NCBI RefSeq assembly: GCF_018812025.1 | Contig: NC_063052.1 | Span: 22,294,150-22,358,149, forward strand | DNA from: Megalobrama amblycephala | Lineage: Eukaryota; Chordata; Actinopteri; Cypriniformes; Xenocyprididae | Direction: 5' to 3' | Length of the DNA stretch: 64,000 nt | Shown: positions 23,450 to 35,307 of the stretch, one piece after another | How the letters are laid out: each line of letters starts with the position of its first letter | Numbering within the stretch: the stretch's first letter is position 1 | Notes under the pieces: model-generated | Databases searched by the model: none | What the model saw: the letters and a program-made list of their open reading frames with translations, nothing else | Told to the model about the DNA's origin: nothing | Translations under genes and position numbers: made by a program

Positions 23450-24213
23450 GAAAGCACATAATTTGTGAACAAAATGAGACTATCAATGCACAATAATGAA
23501 CAAATTAGGGATAGTAAAGATCCACTTCCAAACGTACAAAAACAGCCAAGATTTAGGGACTAAAAGTTGTAATTACTGCATACAGTATTTTCACAGTTTG
23601 TGAAAATGAAAATATTACATGCAGTTAGAAAATTATTTCTGTAATGTGTTTTTGTAATGTCATTATTTTGTTATAATACTGTTATAATCCTGTTTGCTAT
23701 TTGCAGTGTTTACTATTTGCTATTTTTCATAGTATGATGAGTTGTATCTATTAAAACCAGTTTGGGTCCGTTTGACCCCATTTTTAATACCTGTTATTAC
23801 TTGTATGTAATAAGTGAGATTTCAATGATATTTTGACCACTGAACAAAATGGTTTACATTTCAGAAATCTGGTCACCTCAAATTAAAAAAAAATAATAAC
23901 AATAAAAGAGGTCAATTAAAATCTGTTAATACAAAACCAGAAGCTTTTTATATAAAAAAGCTTGCATTTGCCTAAATATAAACCTTGCAAACTGTGAGAA
24001 TGTTTCTTTAAATTTGAACTTATACCACCCACTTGTATTATACACACTACATGAGTAATTACATAATTACTTTTAACTGGCCTAGCCCTGCCTAACAGTC
24101 TAACACACAACATGAGTTTGGGCTGAGTTTATTTTGCATTACATAATTTTGAGCAGCAGGTGAAGCCAACTGTAGTGTTTTGAGCTCTTCAAAACAGTGA
24201 ATCTTGTTGCGAA

Positions 24214-26448
24214 CAGTGTTGATGGTACACACATAACAAGTAACTTGAGTTATGTAACCAGATTACTTTTTTCAAGTAACCAGTAAAGTAACACATTACT
24301 TTTTCAATTTACAACAAAATATCTAAGTTACTTTTTCAAAAAAGTAACGCAAGTAACTTTTTCACATTTATTGACTGACAGCTCTCCTGTCCCCATGTTG
24401 AGAGAAATAGGGTAGGCTAAGTGCAGAGGTGTTGTGTGCGCTGTGTGAAGATGATAGTTATTGTAGTTCTAGACTAAATGTGAGCATAAATTTACTCATC
24501 TCACTTGCTTGAAATCATTCAAAAACAGTGAAATGCAATCTCAGAATTTTATGCAAACCTGTAATAATTAACTGTATTAAATTACACAAATATACTTTAT
24601 GTATTTAATCTCACTTTTTTAATCTGTGCTGATGACCTTCAATGATCTAATTTAATCATAATAATCAAATAAAAAGTGACTTTAGATTAGATTTAGAAAT
24701 AAGAGTGTTGAACTTACTTCTCCTGTATCCTATTCTTCTTTAAACCAGAATGGCAGCACATCTGAAAGGTTTGTTTGAGCTGCGCCTGCTACTAGATGTG
24801 AATTTGCATTTCCTTCAGCCTGAGGCTTATTCATTTAAGTTTTGGTGTGAAAGGGCCTTTACATTTGCCAAAAATAGAATTTTCTTGTTGTTATTAAAAA
24901 AACAAACAAGCAAGCCCAGCCCATGTGAGAAAAAGTAACGCAAAATTAAAGTTTTGCATTACTTCGCATAAAAAGTAACTAACGCAATTAGTTCTGTCAT
25001 GACAGCTCTCAGAGTGTTTGGCATGGTAATGGGTATGACAATGTAGATGTACATTTGGTCTTGATGGAATAGATCTGCTATGCAGCTGCTGCTGTTGATT
25101 ATTGCTGCTGCTGCAGAGCAAGTACGGGACTTGCTAATGCCAATACATACACGACACACTGCTGTGAGCAAGTAAGACATGCTGCTGCTGTACAATATAA
25201 CGTACATGAATAACCCGTAGCAGATCTATACAGGTGGAGCTGGGGAAGGTGGAGGGTTTCTGAAGCATGCTGCACTGCTAAGCAAATGCTAACTCATGTA
25301 TTTAAAGGTGCCCTAGAATTAAAAATTGAATTTATCTTGGCATAGTTGAATAACAAGAGTTCAGTACATGGAAATGACATACAGTGAGTCTCAAACTCCA
25401 TTGTTTCCTCCTTCTTATATAAATCTCATTTGTTTAAAAGACCTCCGAAGAACAGGCGAATCTCAACATAACACAGACTGTTATGTAACATGCAGTGTTT
25501 GCATATGCCAGCCCATGTTCAAGGCATTACACAAGGGCAGCCAGTATTAACGTCTGGATGTGCACAGCTGAATCATCAGACTAGGTAAGCAAGCAAGAAC
25601 AATAGCGAAAAATGGCAGATGGAGCAATAATAACTGACATGACCAATGATAACATGATATTTTTAGTAATATTTGTAAACTGTCTTTCTAAATGTTTCGT
25701 TAGCATGTTGCTAATGTACTGTTAAATGTGGTTAAAGTTACCATCGTTTCTTACTGTATTCACGGAGACAAGAGCCGTCGTTATTTTCATTATTAAACAC
25801 TTGCAGTCTGTATAATGCACAAACACAACTTCATTCTTTATAAATCTCTCCAACAGTGTGTAATGTTAGCTTTAGCCACGGAGCACTATCAAACTCATTC
25901 AGAATCAAATGTAAACATCCAAATAAATACAATACTCACATAATACGATGTATGCATGCAGCATGCATGACGAACACTTTGTAAAGATCCATTTTGAGGG
26001 TTATATTAGCTGTGTGTACTTTGTTTATGCTGTTAAAGGGAAGCGCGAGCTCTGTGGGCGGAGAGCACGAGAATTAAAGGGGCCGCACAGCATAAATCGG
26101 CTCATATTTAATGATGCCCCAAAATAGGCAGTTAAAAAAATTAATTAAAAAAAAATCTATGGGGTATTTTGAGCTGAAACTTCACAGACACATTCAGGGG
26201 ACACCTTAGACTTATATTACATCTTGTAAAAAAACGTTTGATGGCACCTTTAAAGATGCAGCTCATTGGCAACTACAGCAGGAACCAATCATCTGTGTCC
26301 TATAGATAATGTGATTATGAGCAGGTTGAGTTAAAGGACCTATTAGCCTGCCCATTAGAGTTTCATGCCAGAACTTTGTATTTACTTGTTTAGGGAGTAA
26401 CGCAACATTGTAATGCATTACTTTTAAAAGTAACTTTCCCCAACACTG
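24214..26448. mobile_element. hAT-type element, long form in unit 2 with nested insertion
   Basis: Same insertion as 15004-15173: ends CAGTGTTGATGG and CCCCAACACTG, flanked by gttgcgaa and attgcgaa (8 bp, one mismatch). Inside are repeated 'aagtaac' motifs typical of the family and a nested TTAA element at 25302-26253. Unit 1 is probably an internally deleted version. No intact transposase is seen. Confidence 0.75.
25302..26253. mobile_element. TTAA-flanked element, AAAGGTGCC ends (copy 1)
   Basis: TTAA at both ends, with inverted termini AAAGGTGCC / GGCACCTTT. An inverted copy of the same element, closely matching along its length ('gagcactatcaaactcattc' and others), lies at 40517-41480 in a tekt2 intron. 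About 950 bp, non-coding. The TTAA target suggests a piggyBac- or Kolobok-type transposase in trans. Confidence 0.85.
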
Positions 26449-26911
26449 ATTGCGAACCAATTGGTTCAAACAATTCAGATTTCCAAAAGCTTTGTTTCTC
26501 CCATTACTATACAGACTAAAAATCACAAACATTTTGAAACCTCCAAACTTATGAAAACTGCTTCAAGTTCATTGAGCAGGCTCTTGGTTTCCACTTTATA
26601 TACTGCCTGCTGTGAATGTGTAAACTGATTGACAGGCAGAAAGCACCCCAGAAGCCTTCTGATGGGCTAAATGAAGAAACTAACCATGACCCACACCACT
26701 TTAATTGTAGATGCTTGCAGACACTACTGTCGCAAAGATTGGTGTGATGCCTTTTTTTCCCTTGGGGTAGGGTCCTTTTCTGCATAAGCTGTCATTACAT
26801 ATAACAAAATCATGTACAGCACTTTTTTGTGAAGTTTAGGATACAATATCATACATTTGTTTATTTGCTTTTAGTAATTTAAATAAAAGTAGTTTACAAC
26901 AATACATTGCT

Positions 26912-27318
26912 TTAAAGGGATAGTTCACCTAAAAATTTAAATTCTGTCATCATTTACTCACCCTCATGTAATTTGAAACACGTAAGACTTTTGTTCATTT
27001 TTAAACACAAGATACTTTGTAAACCCTACCGCTCAAAATAATTAATTGACTGGAGTAGAGCAAACTCAAATTCAACTAATTAGTTCAATCAAATGAACTT
27101 TTATGAGTATTTAGGATTTTTTTTTTCTTTTGTGTTAATGAAATGGACGTTTATATGGATGACATCTCAATTCATATATGGATTAGTTTTACGATCTCAT
27201 TATGAACATTTTGAAGCATCAAACTGGTAGTTGCATAGACTGTCAATGGAGGGACAGAAATGTCTCAGATTTTATTAAAAATATCTTCATTTGTTGTTTT
27301 GGGTGAACTAACCCTTGA
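26912..27318. mobile_element. TTAA-flanked MITE at the end of the ffar2-like B gene
   Basis: Ortholog of 15502-16014, with ends TTAAAGGGATAGTTCACC and GGGTGAACTAACCCTTGA. It is shorter by about 100 bp through an internal deletion. Its right end again makes the receptor's last codons and stop. Confidence 0.8.
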
Positions 27319-28234
27319 AATTGGCATAAAACTGAATAAAAGCCTTAGCACATACTTTGATCACCCTTCTCATCTCCCTAGAGATACAGAAAAATATAAT
27401 AGGATCATAACATGCGTTTAAAGTTGTTAGAATTATAGTTGTCATGCGCCACTTTGTATTTTCTTTTTTGATGAAGCCTACTAAATGTGATATATTGTAG
27501 GGTGCAAAACTACCGGCAAAAAAAAGGAGAGTCCCCAGTGCCAGTCCAATTGCCCGGAGTTTACGTTTTCGATTGATGAGAGGACGCTTTAACAAAATAC
27601 AAACGACATTGATGTAACAGAAGCAGCAGGTAATAAGGGGTAGAAAGAAAAACACCACCGCTAAACCCAGCCGTGTTGGGAGCAGTTGCCTTATCTGTTC
27701 CTCTGTGAAGTTACTGTAACATGTCTGAGGTTCTGTCACCAGAGGGCGCTGATTAGTGGTGTTGGTGTTGTCGGCTTCATCAGAATCTATTTGTGCTGCC
27801 TTGTAAACAAATAAAGAAGTTACTCCAACAAGCACCCAGATGCCTACACATATAGGCACTGTGTAAATGATTCTCTTCGGACTTTTATACTTGACTGGAA
27901 ATGCTATACACACATAGCGCTCAGCGCTTATTGCTGTCAAGAACAGGCTGCTGGAATAGAGAGGAAGAAAGAATACAAACATATGGAAGTGGCACAGGAA
28001 ATGGGGCATGTTCCAAACCATGTTATCTGCAGCCTCTTTCATCTTGATGGGCAGGAAGGTGAGAAAGATGAGGTCAGAAATAGTGAGGTTCAGCATCAAT
28101 ATGTCAATAGGGATGGGTTTTCTCCGAATCTTGTAAATGCATGAGTACAATGCCAGTGCACTATTAGGAAACCCAATCAGGAATGTGATGATATAAATAG
28201 CAAGAAACACTGCTGTAGGTGAATCTTCTGACAT
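27308..28234 (-). CDS. ffar2-like: Free fatty acid receptor 2-like GPCR, copy B (unit 2)
   Basis: An intronless 308-codon GPCR, sister of copy A (16004-16897). Residues 1 to about 145 differ at only a handful of positions, while loop 2 through TM7 carries most of the changes. Extracellular loop 2 has 11 extra residues (EADNTNTTNQRPL region) that add an N-linked glycosylation sequon (NTT). The pocket residues match human FFAR2: Arg 5.39 (LLPTRLG), Tyr 6.51 and His 6.55 (APYNISH) and Arg 7.35 (TKWRM). The C-tail ends at FYANFKG because of the MITE terminus. The 5' UTR intron is conserved (acceptor at 28302, donor at 28387). This copy looks like the more conventional receptor of the pair. Confidence 0.9.
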   Translation of the reverse strand: MSEDSPTAVFLAIYIITFLIGFPNSALALYSCIYKIRRKPIPIDILMLNLTISDLIFLTFLPIKMKEAADNMVWNMPHFLCHFHMFVFFLPLYSSSLFLTAISAERYVCIAFPVKYKSPKRIIYTVPICVGIWVLVGVTSLFVYKAAQIDSDEADNTNTTNQRPLVTEPQTCYSNFTEEQIRQLLPTRLGLAVVFFFLPLITCCFCYINVVCILLKRPLINRKRKLRAIGLALGTLLFFAGSFAPYNISHLVGFIKKENTKWRMTTIILTTLNACYDPIIFFCISREMRRVIKVCAKAFIQFYANFKG

Positions 28235-28301
28235 TGCTGTCGGCTTGTGGTAATGTTCTTTACTTCAGAAAACAGCCCTGCAGGTTCTTCAGAAGACACC
28301 A

Positions 28302-28660
28302 CCTGTAATATATACATAAACTAATTTTAGATGTATTCTCATGTTTTTTCATTATTATTATTATTAATGTTTAATTTGGGACTTACCAAGAGCTATATCG
28401 CTGTTATCAGTCTTGATCCTTTGATACACAGTTCCGTGACATTCAAGCCACCTAGACAGCAAACTGTATGATTTGCATTCATCACATTTTGTAAACATGT
28501 TTAGAATTGAGACACTGTTTTCTTTCTTTCTTTTTTCACTGAAGCATGAAAACAAACCTCTTCTGGAAACTCAAAGGTGCTGCATAACACACAAGAATGA
28601 ACCTCATTGGTTCTTGCACATCAACCTTGAGCTTCCATTAACCACAACTGAATGTGAATA
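28302..28660 (-). other. 5' UTR intron and upstream exon of ffar2-like B
   Basis: Acceptor TTACAG|GTGGTG at 28302 and donor CTTG|GTAAGT after 28387 match copy A. The upstream exon region differs from copy A by several small indels, including about 30 extra bp near 28555-28590. Confidence 0.55.
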
Positions 28661-28719
28661 AAAGCCTAAATTCAGTCTGTTCATCATTTAAAGCAATTGT
28701 GTCACTTCAAAAAAATTGG

Positions 28720-28948
28720 GCTAAACTGCTCAATTCATATGGATTAGTTTAACAATCTCTTCATGAACTTTTTGAAGCATCAAAGTTTCAATAATGGCTG
28801 TCTATGGAAGGACAGAAAGCTCTCCGATTTAATCAAAAAGATCTTCATTTGTGTTTCAAAGATGAACAAAACTCTTATGGGTGTGGAACAACATAAGGGT
28901 GAGTAATTAATGACAGAATTTTCATTTTGGGGTGAATTAACCCTTTAA
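28720..28948. mobile_element. MITE half-element upstream of ffar2-like B
   Basis: Ortholog of 17400-17626, ending GGGTGAATTAACCCTTTAA. About 70 bp of a second MITE family (GTAACACTTTACA type, compare 41727-42045) has been added just after it at about 28980-29055 in this unit only. Confidence 0.6.
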
Positions 28949-29698
28949 CAAATACAACATTTGATTTCCATAATGTATTAGTAAATGTTGAAATTAACAT
29001 TAAGTAAGACTAATAAATGTTGATTAATGAAACCTAATTGTAAAGTGTAACCAATTATTATATTATATCTGCTGGGATCAAACTGCCAAGAGCTTTCTGA
29101 AAAAATGATGTACTTGATAATACAAATCAATTGAATGTGCAAACAAAAATATAAATCAAACTAGATAAATTAAAATGTTCTTTTGGATCTTTGTATGATC
29201 AGGTTTAGGTATAAAGTTTTTGGTTTCCGATACAAGTAAGGAGTGTATAAAACCGCAAACAATAAGTAGCATCCTTCAGATTCACTTTTAATTTATAATT
29301 AAATATAATGCTCTGATGCATATATAAAAATGACAACTAATGGCAACTAAATTCAAATTTGACTGTTATCACTGCTCTGTTTTTATAGACTTTCAACACA
29401 ATAAATAATTAAACGGGTTTATTCCAGTCCAACATATCTTCAAAAACATCTGAATAGATTATACTCACCAAGACTCTTCAGGTTATGGCTTAGGCTTCCT
29501 TCTCATTTTAAATACTAACTTTAAACATGAATGTTTCTTACTTCTCACATTTTCCTGGTATGTATCTAATTGCAAACCGCAAACTGTCACATGGGCTTTT
29601 GTCCACGGTTATTGTGTAATGTAAAAATAGATGACCATTGTTTTGTTTTGTTTTTTTCTGATCCAGATCTGAGGCCTGTAAAACCTGTAAAATGCAGA

Positions 29699-29699
29699 G

Positions 29700-29740
<41 letters not shown>
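29699..29740. repeat. (CA)n microsatellite, short allele in unit 2
   Basis: About 21 CA units at the place that holds about 86 units in unit 1. Confidence 0.95.
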
Positions 29741-29745
<5 letters not shown>

Positions 29746-30330
29746 TATAATATTACATGCGGCAACATACTTAAATTTCATACTTAAAATTCATAATATC
29801 CATACACCAAAAACTGCATGGAAAATGAAATAATCTCAGAGAATGTAGGAGCAATTTAATTTATATTTACAGTGCCCATTTAAAAACATATTTATTACAC
29901 ATTCACAGTAATAATTATAGTAGAAATAACAATAATTACAGAATAAGTGTTTCACAGAATAGTTACAAAGTACATGGTTCATTAATATTTAAAATGTTCT
30001 ATAGATCTTCTCATATGTTTAAAGGATCTAATAGATATTACTATTTTACAATATTTACTAACTATATTTATTTACTATAGTTTATATTTTTGGTTAAAAT
30101 CACTAAAAATTTAATTATATAATAAAGAGGCAACCATTATTGAATAGTGGAAGCTGTGAAAAAAAAAGAAGCTAAATTTAAAAGAATGTGCTCTTTCTCA
30201 TCCAATATCTTTAATGGCCACTAAAACATGATCTTACAGCTCATATCCTTCCCCTAAATATGTCTGGGTGACGCACACTCATAGGTTAAAAAAATTCCAT
30301 GTTCTCACTTGTTCCATGAGTGTACCTTTA

Positions 30331-31362
30331 TCAGGTCACCTTTATGGACGGGTCTGCTTTGTTTGCTCTTGCTTTGTCATCTTTAGATTCTCCATGGCTT
30401 ATTATTGACGCAGCCTGTGTAGTTGTTGTTTGAGGGTTCCTGGAAGCCCTACTGCAGTAATGCTGATGCCACAACTTGCATGATGCATCCCTTCGCTTAC
30501 AGCAAAGTCTGTCCACCAAATCCCTCGGCGTCCACGGCGAAAGCATCAACATAACCACGGGCTCTAGAAACACATTGCAGGAGCTCGAAAGCATGGCTTC
30601 ACTTCTCCACCCCACATTAGTGTACAAGACAAAGCCCACCACGTGGGAAACATTGTAGGGTCCATAACAGACCACAAACACTACTAATGTGGAGAGTGCA
30701 ATGGCTAATACCCTTCTTTTCCCACCAGAGGGCAAAGAAGAGTGTCTGACAAGCACAAGGCATCGCAGCGTGCAGAATGCTGACAAAACAAGCGGCAGAA
30801 GGAAGAGCAGCAGCGCCATCTCTAGGCGTAACGGCACCAGCACTTCCAACTGCTCCTGGGTGAAGTTTTCATAGCATGCGGAGACATTATGCTCTGATAA
30901 AGACACAAAATGTCCCCCTCCTTCAGCAAGATAAGCAAAACCCAAGTGTAAGAGCACTAAAGCCCACAAGATGGCGCACACCAGGCACGAAGTACGGGCC
31001 CTGCGGTAGAGCTTGTAAGTTATGGGGAAGGCGATACTCAGGTAACGGCCCACGACGACTGCTGTGAGGATCAGACTGCTACCGTAGACTGAGAAGAACA
31101 GGAAGAAGCTGTAAACAGGACAAACCTCAGCTGGAAGCGCCCAACCCTGGAGCACCGTCTCGGCTACTTTGACTGGCATCCACAACACTAGAGCGAGATT
31201 TGCCACACATAGGTTAAGGGCGTAGACTACATTGGGAGTGGCACCGTGTTTTCGAGCCTTACGGATGTACACGAAAAGAACGAGAAGGTTGCTGGGAAGT
31301 CCAAGCAAGAAGGTGAAGATGTAGACAAACATTGAGACACAGCTGGATGCAGTCAGCTCCAT
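30331..31362 (-). CDS. ffar1-like: Free fatty acid receptor 1-like GPCR, copy B (unit 2)
   Basis: An intronless 343-codon FFAR1-like receptor for medium- and long-chain fatty acids. TM2 motif TPNVVYALNLCVANL, TM3-end VVVGRYLS, loop 2 CYENFTQEQL, Arg 5.39 (VPLRLEM), the TM6 motif GPYNVSHVVG and Arg 7.35 (VGWRSE) are all present. TM3 is hydrophobic here, unlike copy A. The C-tail runs on to KADPSIKVT and holds Ser/Thr and Lys residues. Residues about 137-295 are identical to copy A, while the first 135 differ at roughly 16 sites. This looks like the intact, functional copy. Confidence 0.92.
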   Translation of the reverse strand: MELTASSCVSMFVYIFTFLLGLPSNLLVLFVYIRKARKHGATPNVVYALNLCVANLALVLWMPVKVAETVLQGWALPAEVCPVYSFFLFFSVYGSSLILTAVVVGRYLSIAFPITYKLYRRARTSCLVCAILWALVLLHLGFAYLAEGGGHFVSLSEHNVSACYENFTQEQLEVLVPLRLEMALLLFLLPLVLSAFCTLRCLVLVRHSSLPSGGKRRVLAIALSTLVVFVVCYGPYNVSHVVGFVLYTNVGWRSEAMLSSSCNVFLEPVVMLMLSPWTPRDLVDRLCCKRRDASCKLWHQHYCSRASRNPQTTTTQAASIISHGESKDDKARANKADPSIKVT

Positions 31363-32012
31363 TTCAGATCAATTTCTAGATTTGTTGCTCAATTAACAAA
31401 AACCAGATACTCCTTTTTACAGGCTGTCCATTGGCCTCCAGTATTCCATTTGGAAGAATAGCTGTAAAATGCTGAACAACGTCCAATCTGCGTGAGAAAA
31501 AAATAGATGAAGACAATGAAGAAGTTCGTATTTGCAAGAAAGTTTGTATTTATTTGGAAGGCACAAAGTAGGGCGGGGAGAAAAAGGGGGCGTGGGAGGG
31601 GTGTTAGATGGGTGGTTAGTGCATCTAAGAGCTTGAATTGGTCTGATATGAGGCAAGGGGATGGGTACTTAATGTAGCAAGATGGCATTTATATGGTCTC
31701 TTGTTGCCTTATTTGCCCTTGGATCACACGCCAGATCAGGCCCCTTTAGTGAAATGATTCAGAATAATTGGGCTTTGCAGGAAGCCTAGCCCATCCAACC
31801 GTGAACTGGACGGTTAAACCATTAAAGCTGTAAACTCACTAGGAGACTGTTTGGGGATGTCATTCAGCATTGGCTATTGCATACAATGAATTAGCTTGAC
31901 GATTTTATAGTGTCATGCAAACAGCCTTTGGATCTGTTTACTAAGCTTGATCTCACTGGCTGTATATCATGATATCGTGCATCTTTATATATATATAAAA
32001 AAAGTCACTTTG

Positions 32013-32560
32013 GATTTAAATAGGCAAATACTAAAGAGTCTATGACTGGATCATTATTGCAGTGATATGTTGTTTCTAGCATGTTATAAGTTTGGCAACA
32101 TTTCTTCTAACCCTAATTGATGGAGTGTGTAGCTTTTTATTTCTTAAACAACCATGTATTAAGATGTATTGTGGCCGTATTCCAGGATGACAATGTCGAA
32201 AATTCATCAGGCTCAAACTGTGAAAGAATGGTTGGGAGGGAGCATGAAGAATAATTTCACACATGAATTGGAACCTCTGAGTCCAGACCTGAACCTCACT
32301 GAAAGTCTTTGGGATGTGCTGGAGGAGACTTTACAGAGTGCTCGACTCTTGCATTGTCAATACAAGATCTTGACCAAAAACTGATGCACCTCTTGATGGA
32401 AATAAATGTTATGTTGTTATTTCCATCAAGAGGTGCATTAATTCCATCAATTAGGGTTAGAAGATCTGTTGCCAAACATATAACATGCTAGAAACATAAT
32501 AATCACTGCAATAACGATCCAGTCATAGACTCTTGAGCATTTGCCAATTTAAATCTAAAC
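32013..32560 (+). mobile_element. Foldback element carrying a Tc1 transposase fragment
   Basis: Inverted arms of about 110 bp (about 32013-32130 and 32440-32560, for example 'tagagtctatgactgg' types and 'ctagcatgttataagtttgg' against its inverse) enclose a short piece of Tc1-like transposase near 32185-32390. That piece shows the QDDN and NLTESLWDVLEE motifs around the last two acidic residues of the DDE site. Only this C-terminal piece remains. Confidence 0.65.
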
Positions 32561-32599
32561 AACTACTTTTCTGGGCAGCTTTTATGTAAGCAATAAGGT

Positions 32600-33115
32600 A
32601 CGAGAGGCTGTGCTGTATCGTGACTGACAGCGCTAGTCAAAGCATTTGTCAATTGCGTCTTGTTTCGTATTCACAACAATTCAGTCTTTTCAGTGTAAAA
32701 GTCTTCGCTACTGACTGACACACTCATAAAGACAGTCTTTGCTGCCATCTAAAGGCGTAATAATGTAAGAACTTCAGCCGTGACTTATTCACGATACAGC
32801 ACTAGCCTCGAGTACCTTATTGCTTTTATAAAACGGTTACCACACCATACAAATATTAAAGCCAAAACTATGTATCAATGCAACTTTCATGAAATAAACT
32901 TTTAATAAAAGCCTTCCTTCCGCCGGAAAAAATAGTCCCTGACCGTGAACAGCAACAGAAGTTACATTATTACGCCATTAGATGGCAGCAAAGATTGTCT
33001 TTATGAGTGTGTCAGTCAGTAACAAAGACTTTTACATTGAAAAGACTGAATTGTTGTGAACATGGAACAAGACACAAGTGACAAATGCTTTGACTAGCAC
33101 TGTCAGTCATGGGAA
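32600..33115. mobile_element. Foldback repeat
   Basis: Arms of about 190 bp at 32610-32790 and 32955-33115 are inverted copies ('gtctttgctgccatctaaagg' type against 'ttagatggcagcaaagattg'). The spacer is AT-rich. No coding sequence. Confidence 0.7.
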
Positions 33116-34340
33116 AACCCCTTAACTGTTAAAAGGACAAGATAATACATCAGACATTTAAATAGATTTTTTATTATGAACATAGGACTGACCTGAAGTA
33201 AAATGCTAAATCTGAACGCAGGTAATAAACTCGCTCAATCAACCTCTTTCTCACAATACTCTTCTACATAATACAGTAAGCTTCAATTCAGTTTGTTAAA
33301 GAGAAGTATATAAATAAATAAACTACTATAAATAAATACAAAATAAAAGTTTAAAATTCAACAATTAAAAACAGTGAATTTAGTACATTTTAAAGATTTT
33401 TATTCTCAAAAAATTATAACTTAAACCACGCACTCCTAACCACATCAAATTATGTATTTAAATTCACTGAGCATGAAAATTGAAGAAAACGGAAAGCTTC
33501 AGCAACAATTTACAAACTCATTTTAGGTTTACAAGAATAGCAATGAACAGCAAAAACAAAATACATAGCAACACCAAAGGTTGCTACCCTTAGTCTTTAT
33601 ATAATTGCATTTAAATATGAACTGATTCACATGCTTTAACAAAATGTGACCAACCATGATTTGAGCTCTGTAATATTTGCCATCCATTTAAACTCATAAG
33701 GAAATACCTTCCTCCTTGTTATTTCGCATAGATGCAAATAGTCCCATTTAGAGGCATTAGTGTAGCTGTTACCCAACAGAATTGATAAACCCTCACCAAT
33801 GGATATGCGTAGATTGTGTCACTCATTCTTTTATCTTGTTTATCACTGAGAGTCAAAGTCCAATCTAAATAGAGCCTTTCATATGACATTAGCTTCTCTT
33901 TCCACACATAAAATAAGAATCTTTTGATAGATGGATTAACGTTGTTGTTGGAGAAGACCAATGATCCACATGCAGTTTGCCAGTCACGAAAATAAAACTT
34001 ATACACAAGTAAAACCTTTATGTATATTTGAGATGTTTGCTCCACTCTTGATCATAAAATCAAATTAATGTCTCAAATGCTAAACCATTACCACATCAAA
34101 AACACATGAAATATTGTCTTGAGACTGGTAAAGACATAAGAAGAAGAGGAAATTAGTACAATACTGGGAAAAAAACAAAACAATTTATGCAATTTAAGAA
34201 AGTCATATCACATTTATTTATTTAATATATTTTTAAATCATCATTAGGTTATCAAATAATTACTCACTATTTATTTACCTTATTTAGTTGTCCCTGACTA
34301 GTTTCCACCCTCTCTCTTACCAATTAAACTAGCCATTTTT

Positions 34341-34493
34341 CAGCTCTAGCTGTAGCACAACTGTTAGATTGTGGTGCTGGTAACTCAAAGGTTCTGGGTT
34401 TGATTCCCAGAAATGCATGTATTGAAAAAATTATCCTTTGAACACACTGTAATCCACTTTGGATAAAACTCTCTGCCAAACATGTAAATGTAA
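34341..34493 (+). mobile_element. tRNA-derived SINE with L2-type tail
   Basis: A tRNA-like head with a B-box-like 'gggtttgattccc' is followed by the tail 'aatccactttggataaaactctctgccaaa...aaatgtaa'. That tail is the 3' end shared by fish SINEs mobilised by L2/UnaL2-type LINEs. Confidence 0.7.
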
Positions 34494-35307
34494 TCATATC
34501 TACCCTACTTCCTCTTTATTAACTCACCGTGACTGGCAGACCAAGTTGATAAATACCAAATTATCTTGATTATCTGGTTCAAGAGTGTTTAATAAGGGCT
34601 GGATCTAAACTCTGCTGGACAGTGGCCCTCCAGGAACTGAGTTTGACACTCGGGATTCATACTGCAGCTATTTTCACACTGTCAGTCCAAATCCAATTAT
34701 TTGTGTATCTGATTGGAATCGGATCTAAATTATTGACTGTCCACACTATGTATAGTGAATGTTTAAGAATGTTTCCATATATAAGAATGTTTCCTATAAT
34801 AACGTCTGACATGTTTACATTTACGTGGCGTGAGAAAGTGACATAAACCATGCAAAATCCAGACAGTCAGACTGAAACAGATTCCCAGAAATGCGATTTG
34901 AATAGGATTTCAAACTAGGGGTTGCATCGAATAATCAACTGTAAGAGGGCGCAACAGAATAAGAAATCTTTGAAGTCCACATTTACGTTCTGTATCCAAC
35001 AGTAAATGACATACTATAAATATTGTATAATAAATACAAACTCCAAGAGCGTTCCACAAGATATGTTTGATTATACAATCTGGATGCTCAATATTGATTG
35101 GGTGATCAATACACAATATTCCGTGTGTTTCGACCACAGGGACCAGGGCTTAAGTGAAGTTTTGGATAAAAATTCTCCCCTCTAAAAGTCTCTGCTCACG
35201 GAGTAGTACTTTTCAGGAACTTTTGGGGGTGGGACATGCAGATTGGTTGAGTTCACGCAGCATTTTGATTGGTTGACTCCATAAAGCATTTTATTTCAAC
35301 CACCATT

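Larger units (their letters stand above)
21137..31589. repeat. Tandem duplication unit 2 (10.5 kb)
   Basis: The second copy of the ffar2-like plus ffar1-like unit. The extra length comes mainly from a 1.02-kb transposon (22427-23449) with surrounding unique sequence and from a 2.2-kb state of the hAT element (24214-26448) that is only 170 bp in unit 1. The left end also gained about 140 bp (roughly 21200-21365) including a MITE scrap. Confidence 0.9.

Noticed and set aside
33719..34045. 108-codon minus-strand frame
   Set aside because: No recognised domain, the flanks are repeats, and there are no matching exons. Could be a decayed exon but I cannot support it.
34341..34493. Possible functional tRNA gene
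   Set aside because: A B-box-like motif is present but no full clover-leaf forms, and the L2-type tail marks it as a SINE.
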